A program made the position numbers and the translations under genes. The notes below the pieces were generated by a model. That model saw nothing but the letters and a program-made list of their open reading frames with translations. It was not told the DNA's origin and made no database searches. Below, piece after piece: positions 1 to 6,373 of a stretch of DNA of 9,235 bases; the stretch's first letter is position 1; each line of letters begins with the position of its first letter. The stretch comes from CAYMTN01 sp964393335. Its GTDB lineage: Bacteria > Chloroflexota > Anaerolineae > Aggregatilineales > Aggregatilineaceae. The DNA is taken from assembly GCA_964393335.1 (NCBI GenBank), contig CAYMTN010000217.1, forward strand, positions 1 through 9,235, written 5' to 3'.

Positions 1-53
1 TGATCATACACCCAGTTTACTCTACTCGCTGGCCTATTGTGAAGGTTAACTAG

Positions 54-1475
54 TATGCACTATGGCAATCAGAAAGCGGAGCGCCTACCGATCGACTGCG
101 AGTCTGGCAAGGCTCAGCAACCGATCTTGAGCGAGCATCTGATGGTAGTATTCACAACATCACCTTTGATCCGCCGTACTACGACAATGTGATGTATGCG
201 GAGATTTCGGACTTCTTCTATGTTTGGCTCAAGCGCTCGGTAGGGCATCTATTTCCTGAATTCTTCCGCGACACACTGACCAACAAAGACGATGAAGCTG
301 TTGCTAACGTCGCCCGTTTCGAGGGCATGGGACGTAACAAGCGCAAGCTGGCCGAGCAGGACTACGAGCGCAAAATGGAGGCCATCTTCCGCGAGTGCTA
401 CCGCGTGCTGCGCGATGATGGCGTGCTGACGATCATGTTCACACACAAAAAGGTTGAGGCGTGGGATACGCTCGCCAGTGCGTTGATCAACGCGGGGTTC
501 TCGGTCCAGGCGTCGTGGCCGGTCCACACGGAAAGCGAACACTCGTTGCACCAGGCCAAGAAAAACGCCGCCGCCAGCACCATTCTGCTGGCCTGCCGCA
601 AGCGCGAATCCTCTGGCGAGCCGGTGTGGTGGGACGACATCCGGGGACAGGTGCAGCGCGTCGCCCGCGAAAAGGCTGCCGAGTTCGCGCAGCAGGGCAT
701 CAGCGGTGTGGACCTGTATATCAGCACGTTCGGCCCGGCGTTGTCGGTCATTTCGGCACATTGGCCGGTGCTCACCAGCGAGATCGACGAGCGCACCGGC
801 GATCCGCGCCCGCTTCGTCCCGAAACCGCGCTCGACCTGGCGCGCGAGGAAGTGATCAAACTGCGCAAGCAAGGGCTGCTCCTGGGCCGTGACATCGACT
901 TCGACCCGTTCACCGACTGGTACCTGATGGCCTGGGATGCATTCAAGGCCGAGCAGTTCCCCTACGATGAGGCGCGCAAGCTGGCGATTGCCCTGGGCGT
1001 GGACCTGGATGGGGATATTCGCGGGCACAAGAACCTCGTCGCCAAGAAGGGTAGCTTTGTCGTGCTGCAAGACCCCAAACAACGCCGCAAACACGGCATG
1101 GTCGATCCCGATCTTGTCATGTTTGACAGCATGATTGATGCAGTTCACACCGCGCTGCTGGTCCTGCAGGAGGATGGCACGCACGCCTGCGAGTCGTTCC
1201 TAAAGCACTCCGGGCTGATGAACGATGGTCAGTTCCGGCAGTGCATCCAGGCGCTGCTGAATGCTATCCCGCGCACACAGGTGAAAGGGAAATGGGTGCG
1301 TGTCGAGGCGGAGTTGCTCGAACGTCTGCGCCAGAACTTCTTCACCGATCTCGAAGTCCCGCCGGAAGAAACACCGCCAGAACTCCCGCAGCAGTTGGGA
1401 CTGTTCGACCAGCTCTCTGAAGGGGATGAGGAGGATTACGACGAGGAATCCGAGGATGAGGAGGACGAACGCTGA
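54..1475 (+). CDS. DUF1156/COG1743-type adenine-specific DNA methylase, C-terminal part
   Basis: The frame is open from the stop at 51-53 to the TGA at 1473-1475. The codons before the first GTG (189) encode clear family sequence: a GSATDL segment (111-128) and the amino-methyltransferase motif IV, DPPYYDNV (168-191), followed by a conserved SDFFYVWLKR stretch. GTG 189 is therefore not the natural start. Further family hallmarks are a KDDEAVAN segment, the VLTIMFTHKK strand, and a helix-turn into HTESEHSLHQAKKNAAAST. By family knowledge these enzymes methylate the N6 of adenine using S-adenosylmethionine and are about 900-1000 residues long. The SAM-binding motif and the DUF1156 region lie N-terminal to DPPY and are absent here, so this is a 5'-truncated gene, a frameshifted gene, or a contig-edge artefact. 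The C-terminus is a strongly acidic tail (EGDEEDYDEESEDEEDER). Family members often sit next to large helicases in defence islands, as here. DISARM DrmMI is an alternative identity that I cannot exclude without the upstream genes. Confidence 0.85.
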   Translation, partial: YALWQSESGAPTDRLRVWQGSATDLERASDGSIHNITFDPPYYDNVMYAEISDFFYVWLKRSVGHLFPEFFRDTLTNKDDEAVANVARFEGMGRNKRKLAEQDYERKMEAIFRECYRVLRDDGVLTIMFTHKKVEAWDTLASALINAGFSVQASWPVHTESEHSLHQAKKNAAASTILLACRKRESSGEPVWWDDIRGQVQRVAREKAAEFAQQGISGVDLYISTFGPALSVISAHWPVLTSEIDERTGDPRPLRPETALDLAREEVIKLRKQGLLLGRDIDFDPFTDWYLMAWDAFKAEQFPYDEARKLAIALGVDLDGDIRGHKNLVAKKGSFVVLQDPKQRRKHGMVDPDLVMFDSMIDAVHTALLVLQEDGTHACESFLKHSGLMNDGQFRQCIQALLNAIPRTQVKGKWVRVEAELLERLRQNFFTDLEVPPEETPPELPQQLGLFDQLSEGDEEDYDEESEDEEDER

Positions 1476-1789
1476 TGCCGCCCGATCTGGCAGGCTTACG
1501 CCAGTGTTTCGTGGAGCGGACTTATCTGCTGACGGCTCACGCTTCGGATCGCGCTGCGCAACGTGGTATTATCAGCCGGGAGATCGAAGAGGTAATCGCA
1601 GATGGCGAGGTTATCGAGGATTACCCGGATGACAAGTATGGCCCAAGCTGCCTGGTGATGGGACTCACAGAGGCGGGCCGTGCGCTGCATATACAGGTCA
1701 GCTACCCGCCAACGGTGAAAGTGATCACGGTGTATGTGCCGTCACCGGATCAGTGGGATGAAGATTTCAGAGTGAGGAAATCAGGATGA
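1475..1789 (+). CDS. DUF4258 domain protein, probable RelE/MqsR-like toxin
   Basis: A 104-residue protein with the DUF4258 pattern: HASDRAAQRGI near residue 21, then an EIEEVIADGEVIEDYPDD helix-strand, a strand with a central histidine (RALHIQVSY) and the final VKVITVYVPSPDQWDEDF. DUF4258 proteins are thought to share the BrnT/RelE/MqsR-type fold of ribonuclease toxins; that activity is inferred here, not shown. The ATG overlaps the methylase stop as TGATG. A purine-rich GAGGAGG at 1458-1464, inside the acidic-tail codons of the methylase, is a good ribosome binding site 10 bases before the start. The stop overlaps the next start (ATGA), and the partner is a YgiT-type zinc-finger protein. This is the toxin-first order of mqsRA-like modules. 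Its position inside a defence operon suggests an addiction or abortive-infection role, which is inference. Confidence 0.8.
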   Translation: MPPDLAGLRQCFVERTYLLTAHASDRAAQRGIISREIEEVIADGEVIEDYPDDKYGPSCLVMGLTEAGRALHIQVSYPPTVKVITVYVPSPDQWDEDFRVRKSG

Positions 1790-2028
1790 GTGAGCAGCGT
1801 TGTCTGTTTTGCCAGGGCGAGCTGGAGCCGCAGCTCGTTACTCGCGCTCAAGAGTACGAGGGGCGCTGGATCGTGATCGAGAACCTGCCAGCGCTGGTAT
1901 GCCGCCAATGTGGTGAGCGCTTTTACACGCCCGACGTGCATGATCTGGTTGTAAAGTTAGCCCAGGGGCGCACCAGGCCGGTGCGCACCGAAGTGGTCGA
2001 GGTCTACGATGCGACCCGCGTAGCATGA
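1786..2028 (+). CDS. YgiT-type zinc-finger protein, probable MqsA-like antitoxin
   Basis: An 80-residue protein with two CxxC pairs, C6/C9 and C39/C42, in the arrangement of the N-terminal zinc domain of MqsA (YgiT-type zinc finger). A following GERFYTPDVHDLV segment is typical of the family. It is much shorter than full MqsA and has no C-terminal helix-turn-helix domain, so it may neutralise the partner without repressing the operon by itself. The ATG overlaps the stop of the DUF4258 gene by four bases (ATGA at 1786-1789) and is preceded by GAGG at 1774-1777, eight bases upstream. Such DUF4258 plus YgiT pairs are a recurrent two-gene unit annotated as type II toxin-antitoxin. The pairing is seen in the sequence; the antitoxin function is inferred. 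Confidence 0.82.
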   Translation: MSEQRCLFCQGELEPQLVTRAQEYEGRWIVIENLPALVCRQCGERFYTPDVHDLVVKLAQGRTRPVRTEVVEVYDATRVA

Positions 2029-2040
2029 GGGGCGTAGGAC

Positions 2041-4527
2041 ATGGAAAACGCGTCCTTGCGCGAAGTCGAGTGGCAAATTTCTTACGGTCCATCGGATGAC
2101 CGGCTAAACAGCTTCTATATCCCGGCCTTGCAGCGGTCCGTGCAGTACGACCGCAGTACGGGCTTTTTCAGCAGTTCGTCGCTGGCGGTAGCCGCTACTG
2201 GTGTCGCGGGCCTCATTGCCAACGGCGGCACGATGCGGCTGCTGGCCGGGGCGCAACTCAGTCGCGAAGATGTGGATGCCATCACGCGTGGTGCATCGTT
2301 AGAAGGGATCGTCACCGACAAACTGCTCGCCGTGCTGGATCAGCCGGTGGAAGATTTGCTGCGCCGCCGGTTGGAAGTCCTTGCCTGGATGATCGCGCAT
2401 GGCACATTGCAGATTAAGGTCGTTCTACCGCGCGATGCCAATGGCCTGCCCATCCCCGCAGAATTGGCCCAAGATTACTACCATCCCAAAGAGGGCCTGT
2501 TCACGGATGCGAATGGTGACCAGCTTGCCTTCAGCGGCAGCATCAACGAGTCGATGACCGGCTGGCAGCGTAACTACGAGCAATTCAGCGTTTACTTCTC
2601 ATGGGATGGAAGTCGCCCTTATTTGAGACAGGTTGCAATCCGTTTTGACCGCGTGTGGGAAGGCCGCGAGGACGACTGGATCGCCTTTGATATTCCCCAG
2701 GCGGCACGGGACGCGCTGCTGCGGTTAGTTCCGGCCAATGCGCCAGACCACGATCCGCTTGCACCTCCAGTCATTATCGGTCCATCCCCTGATGAAGAGG
2801 CCCGACTCCGCCGCGAGCGCCTGATGTTCCAGTTCATCCGAGACATCCCCCATTTCCTCACCGCGCAGCAGCTTGGCGCAGCGACCTGTGCGATCACGCC
2901 CTGGCCGCACCAGATGCACGTCGCGCAGAAAATCATCGACACCTATCCGAAGCGCTACATGCTATGCGATGAAGTCGGACTGGGCAAAACCATCGAAGCA
3001 GGGTTAGTGCTGCGACAGATTGTCATCTCTGGGCGCGTGAAACGCTGTTTGCTGCTCGTGCCGAAGTCGGTCTCACGGCAGTGGCAAGAGGAAATGTACG
3101 AGAAGTTCGTGCTCGACATTCCGCTCTACGAGGGAGGGCGGTTCTGGAACTATGCGGGCGAAGAACTGGAATGGCAATACGACACGGACAATCCCTGGGA
3201 TGCGTTTGACATGTTCATCGCATCCAGCCAGCTTGCCAAACGCCGCGACCGATATGAACAGGTTACATCTGCACGCCCTTGGGACTTGGTCATGGTGGAC
3301 GAAGCGCACCATGCTCGCCGCCGAGACTTTTTGCAGCCCATCTACCGTCCAAACCGCTTGCTCGATCTGCTGACTGCTCCAAACTTCCAGGCCAAAGCCA
3401 TTCTCCTGATGACAGCGACGCCCATGCAGGTACATCCGCTTGAGGTATGGGATTTGCTGAAAGTGTTGGGCCTGGGCGGCAAGTGGGGTGCTGATGAAGG
3501 CAACTTCCTACACTTCTACCTGGAACTGATGAAGCCCTTTGAGGAAGTCAATTGGGATTTCGTCTATGAGATGGTGAAAGACTACCTGGAATATGGCGGG
3601 CAACTTGATCCAGACTTTGCTGAACAGGCGCGTAACGCGTTGGGATTTGTGGACTGGAACTTGTTGCAGCAGTTGCCGTATGATCTCCATCCCTCGCGTG
3701 CCATGAGACCACTGCCGGAAAGCGCAAGACCTTTTGTGGTCGAGATGGCGCGTCGGCATACGCCCTTGCGTGATGTCATGTTCCGGAACACGCGCGACTT
3801 GCTGCGCGAATACGTGCGGCGCGGGTTACTCGACGAAAATGTTCCCACCCGTGATCCACGGCTTGTCTGGATACCCATGCGCCCGGAAGAGATGCGGCTC
3901 TATCTTCGTATCGAAGAGTACATCTCGGACTTCTACCGAAAGTACGAGAATGAGCGTAAGGGCCTGGGCTTCGTGATGACCGTCTACCGTCGCCGCCTAA
4001 CCAGCAGCTTCTACGCAGTCCGGCAGAGTTTGGAGCGGCGGCTGGAATTCTTGGAAGGGCGAGCCGAGCAGGTATTTGACGATGATGATCTTGAGCAGGC
4101 CGACCTCGAACAGGATGTCACCGAAATCCTCGATGATGACCAGCGGTCGCTGTACCAGGAAGAGATCGACTATGTTGAATCGTTCATCAGCAATCTGCAG
4201 CATCTCTCGATGCACGACTCCAAGACTGAGCAGCTCATTCAGGACCTGAACACGATCTTCAGGCAGCGAGAAACAGCGATTGTCTTCACTCAGTACACTG
4301 ACACAATGGACTACCTGCGGGACAAGCTCCTTCAGGTCTATGGCAGCCAGGTGGCCTGCTATAGTGGTCGTGGTGGTGAAATCTGGAATGGGATCGCCTG
4401 GGTGGGTGTGACTAAGGAAGACATCAAGCAAACCTTCCGAGTAGGCGAAGACATCAAAATCCTGGTTTGTACTGAGGCTGCCAGCGAAGGCCTCAACCTG
4501 CAAACCTGTGGTGTATTGATCAACTAG
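2041..4527 (+). CDS. PLD-domain / SNF2-type helicase, N-terminal fragment (frameshifted gene)
   Basis: The first 828 residues of a PLD-helicase fusion. Residues about 20-190 form a phospholipase-D-like nuclease domain with a variant HKD motif (H148, K150, then SGSINES at 165-171 and N178/E180). Helicase core: Walker A DEVGLGKTIEAGL (310-322), DEAH box at 420-423, TAT motif III at 458-460, motif IV AIVFTQYTDTMDYL near 746, and motif V TEAASEGLNL at 811-820. The frame hits TAG at 4525-4527 right after VLIN. The family sequence expected next (a Tyr-Asp-Met-Pro-Trp-Asn-Pro run) continues one frame over at 4527, so one base is missing. The gene starts 12 bases after the YgiT gene, with AGGA just before the ATG and GAGGGG further up. 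By homology it would be an ATP-driven DNA translocase with a nuclease module, working with the methylase as a defence complex. DISARM DrmD-like helicases are related; the N-terminal PLD domain makes me prefer the general description. Confidence 0.87.
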   Translation: MENASLREVEWQISYGPSDDRLNSFYIPALQRSVQYDRSTGFFSSSSLAVAATGVAGLIANGGTMRLLAGAQLSREDVDAITRGASLEGIVTDKLLAVLDQPVEDLLRRRLEVLAWMIAHGTLQIKVVLPRDANGLPIPAELAQDYYHPKEGLFTDANGDQLAFSGSINESMTGWQRNYEQFSVYFSWDGSRPYLRQVAIRFDRVWEGREDDWIAFDIPQAARDALLRLVPANAPDHDPLAPPVIIGPSPDEEARLRRERLMFQFIRDIPHFLTAQQLGAATCAITPWPHQMHVAQKIIDTYPKRYMLCDEVGLGKTIEAGLVLRQIVISGRVKRCLLLVPKSVSRQWQEEMYEKFVLDIPLYEGGRFWNYAGEELEWQYDTDNPWDAFDMFIASSQLAKRRDRYEQVTSARPWDLVMVDEAHHARRRDFLQPIYRPNRLLDLLTAPNFQAKAILLMTATPMQVHPLEVWDLLKVLGLGGKWGADEGNFLHFYLELMKPFEEVNWDFVYEMVKDYLEYGGQLDPDFAEQARNALGFVDWNLLQQLPYDLHPSRAMRPLPESARPFVVEMARRHTPLRDVMFRNTRDLLREYVRRGLLDENVPTRDPRLVWIPMRPEEMRLYLRIEEYISDFYRKYENERKGLGFVMTVYRRRLTSSFYAVRQSLERRLEFLEGRAEQVFDDDDLEQADLEQDVTEILDDDQRSLYQEEIDYVESFISNLQHLSMHDSKTEQLIQDLNTIFRQRETAIVFTQYTDTMDYLRDKLLQVYGSQVACYSGRGGEIWNGIAWVGVTKEDIKQTFRVGEDIKILVCTEAASEGLNLQTCGVLIN

Positions 4528-4532
4528 ACATG
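4522..4532 (+). other. One-base deletion splitting the helicase gene
   Basis: The upstream frame reads AAC TAG at 4522-4527; the downstream frame reads GAC ATG at 4527-4532. Family members have Asn-Tyr-Asp-Met at this point, so the tyrosine codon TA(T/C) has lost its third base. There is no homopolymer at the site, which makes a simple homopolymer-length read error less likely. There is no canonical slippery heptamer either, which argues against programmed frameshifting. Confidence 0.8.
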
Positions 4533-5756
4533 CCCTGGAACCCAATGCGGGTTGAACAGCGGATTGGCCGTATCGACCGCATCGGCCAAGTACACGATGC
4601 GGTCTGGATTCGGAACTACTTCTACAAAGAGACGGTTGAGGCGCGCATCTATCAGGCTCTCGCGCACCGCATCAACTGGTTTGAAGGCGTCGTGGGCGAT
4701 CTTCAACCGATCCTGGCTCGTGTCGGGCGAGCCATCGAACGTGTCGTCATGGCCGCGCCTGACGAACGGGAACAAGTTCTAGCCGGAGAGCTTGATGAGA
4801 TCGAACGCGGGCTGGATCAAAAAGACAGCGACATCTTGAATGTTTACGAGGGCAGCGAGATCGTTCATCCCTGGACAGGGCTGGCTGCTCCGATTACGCT
4901 TCCCGAACTTGAGCACCACATGGTTCAAGCGCAGTATCTATGGCAGCGGCTCAAGCCCAATCCCGAACTTGCTGACACCTACCTGCTAGACGAATCCCCG
5001 TCGCAGCGGCGCGTAACCACATTCGATCCCGCCGTGTTCGACCAGTTCCCCAACACAGTTTGTCTGCTCTCCTACGGCAGCCACACCCTGGAAACTCTGC
5101 TCAACGAGATACCAGGTCCGGAGAGCCGCGATGACACAGGGGTGCTTCGACTTTCCATCCGTGAGCCTATTCCACTGACAGGCTACTATGTACTGAATCA
5201 GCAGGGGCAGCCCGTATTGCTGCAAACACTGCGCGATTTACTGGACATTCTCGACGCCGGAGCAGAAGGTATTCCTTGGCCAGATACCGCCCTTGACGCT
5301 GCAAAAGCGGACTTTGAACTTCGGGCCGACACGCTTAACGACCAGAGTGCCGAGATCGTGACGTTACAGCAGAATGCTGCGCGTGCTACTCTCATTGAGG
5401 AGGCTTTCCAGGTCCTTTATCGCGCAGCATGGGTACAAGCGGCTCAAAACATCCCTGAAGAGGCTACCGACCAACTCATCCGTGTCAACGAGGCCATGCT
5501 GCGGAAACTGGCTCAGCACAAGTATCCCTTTAGCGCCCTGCTCAGACTGGTGGGAGATCGCGTACAAGGCACTGCTGCGTCTCATCTTGCGGAGTCCAAC
5601 GCTCCCAACATGTCGACAGACCAGCTCAAACGGGAGTTTTCACGTTTGAAGGACAAGGGGCAAGTTCTGCTCATTCGCTGGAGTCAGATGGCCAAACCCC
5701 AGAGCGAACAATTGTCCGGTCACCCGATATCTGAAACGTTCTTCGGGAGTTGTTAG
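4530..5756 (+). CDS. SNF2-type helicase, C-terminal fragment (continuation of the split PLD-helicase)
   Basis: A 408-residue frame that opens directly with helicase motif VI, PWNPMRVEQRIGRIDRIGQ. This holds the arginines that contact ATP in superfamily 2 and in an intact protein directly follows motif V, which is the end of the upstream frame. It is therefore the C-terminal part of the same gene, not a separate one. Adding one base near 4526 would give one protein of about 1238 residues. After motif VI come the YFYKETVEARIYQAL segment and a helical C-terminal region of about 350 residues with no domain I recognise. The ATG at 4530 has no ribosome binding site of its own, and a protein starting there would lack ATP binding. 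Codon use and sequence quality look intact on both sides of the break, so the lesion is recent or a sequence error. Confidence 0.85.
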   Translation: MPWNPMRVEQRIGRIDRIGQVHDAVWIRNYFYKETVEARIYQALAHRINWFEGVVGDLQPILARVGRAIERVVMAAPDEREQVLAGELDEIERGLDQKDSDILNVYEGSEIVHPWTGLAAPITLPELEHHMVQAQYLWQRLKPNPELADTYLLDESPSQRRVTTFDPAVFDQFPNTVCLLSYGSHTLETLLNEIPGPESRDDTGVLRLSIREPIPLTGYYVLNQQGQPVLLQTLRDLLDILDAGAEGIPWPDTALDAAKADFELRADTLNDQSAEIVTLQQNAARATLIEEAFQVLYRAAWVQAAQNIPEEATDQLIRVNEAMLRKLAQHKYPFSALLRLVGDRVQGTAASHLAESNAPNMSTDQLKREFSRLKDKGQVLLIRWSQMAKPQSEQLSGHPISETFFGSC

Positions 5757-5775
5757 CCATCGGCGATGAACCGCG

Positions 5776-6015
5776 ATGAGTACGGCACGTGACACAGTAG
5801 AAATAAGGGTCGAAGTGACCCACGATGACAACTACGGCACAGTCTATGTCGCCACCAACGATGCCCTGGGCCTGGTGACGGATGGCGAGACGTTTGAAAT
5901 GCTGCTCGACAGCCTGCGCGAGGCGCTGGAAGTGTGCCTGGAAGACACCGCCGAGCTAAATCTCGTACCAAAGCCGCGTGTCGTGATCACGATGGAGATG
6001 CCAGAACGGTTCTGA
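5776..6015 (+). CDS. DUF1902 / HicB-like small protein, orphan antitoxin candidate
   Basis: A 79-residue protein starting 19 bases after the helicase stop. It has the HicB/DUF1902 strand-strand-helix pattern: VEIRVEVTHDDNYGTVYVAT, then the LGLVTDGETFEMLLDSLREAL segment (compare the PGL-TEGDT-EEAL core of HicB) and a C-terminal PRVVITMEMP strand. HicB-fold proteins neutralise HicA mRNA interferases. No hicA-like frame is seen on either side, so this is an orphan, or it belongs to the defence operon in another role. There is no strong Shine-Dalgarno sequence before the ATG, so it may depend on coupling to the helicase gene. The last codons (Pro-Glu-Arg-Phe-stop) lie inside repeat copy 1 and may have been supplied by it. 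Confidence 0.65.
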   Translation: MSTARDTVEIRVEVTHDDNYGTVYVATNDALGLVTDGETFEMLLDSLREALEVCLEDTAELNLVPKPRVVITMEMPERF

Positions 6016-6174
6016 GAGCTAACACTTGCCGCCAACAAGTCAACAAAGTCCGATGGACAGGCATCCTTCCTGGCTCTCGTTCTTGTTCCCGGCCACAGCG
6101 CACTCACTCGCGGTCCCGGTCCTGCCTAAGCCAGCCTTTTAGCCTATTGGTCAGTATGGGGTAGGGCGCTGTCA
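6000..6174. repeat. Dispersed repeat, copy 1
   Basis: This direct repeat is shared with 8321-8520. The left edge (6000-6020) matches 8321-8341 with one mismatch. The middle (about 6021-6093) is alignable at roughly 70% by eye. The segment 6094-6151 is identical to 8440-8497 over 58 bases, and 6158-6174 is identical to 8504-8520. It covers the end of the DUF1902 gene and most of the gap to the cellulase gene. No transposase, and no clear terminal inverted repeat, is visible. Confidence 0.85.
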
Positions 6175-6218
6175 GCTCTGCCACGGGACCACAGCACAAG
6201 CGCGCAACTCCAAGAAGC

Positions 6219-6241
6219 AAAAAACCGGGCACGTGGCCCGG
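6219..6241 (-). terminator. Intrinsic terminator of the cellulase gene
   Basis: Read on the - strand this is CCGGGC, a 5-base loop CACGT, GCCCGG, then six T (6224-6219). The stem is perfect, GC-rich and six pairs long, followed directly by the T run, the standard rho-independent layout. It ends transcription coming from the cellulase gene, whose stop is about 130 bases upstream. There is no T run on the + strand side, so it should act mainly in one direction. Nothing else was recognised between 6242 and 6373. Confidence 0.8.
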
Positions 6242-6373
6242 CCATAGTAGGTGTCGTTGGTGAATTCGATTCAGCGCCGCTCGGAAAAAAGCAGAGCCTA
6301 TCGCGCCCGGCAAGGATGGCGTGCCGTCTGCCTCCACACATTACACCTTGTTCACATGGCCTTCGCCGCCCGA

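Noticed and set aside
249..1184. - strand frame of 311 codons opposite the methylase
   Set aside because: It lies wholly antisense to conserved methylase sequence and has no recognisable domain.
4500..4532. Programmed ribosomal frameshift in the helicase
   Set aside because: There is no slippery heptamer and no obvious downstream pseudoknot, and a -1 shift would put Leu in place of the conserved Tyr; a plain deletion explains the data better.
6016..6373. A hicA toxin gene after the DUF1902 gene
   Set aside because: No frame in this gap shows the HicA dsRBD-like pattern; it is filled by repeat copy 1 and the terminator.
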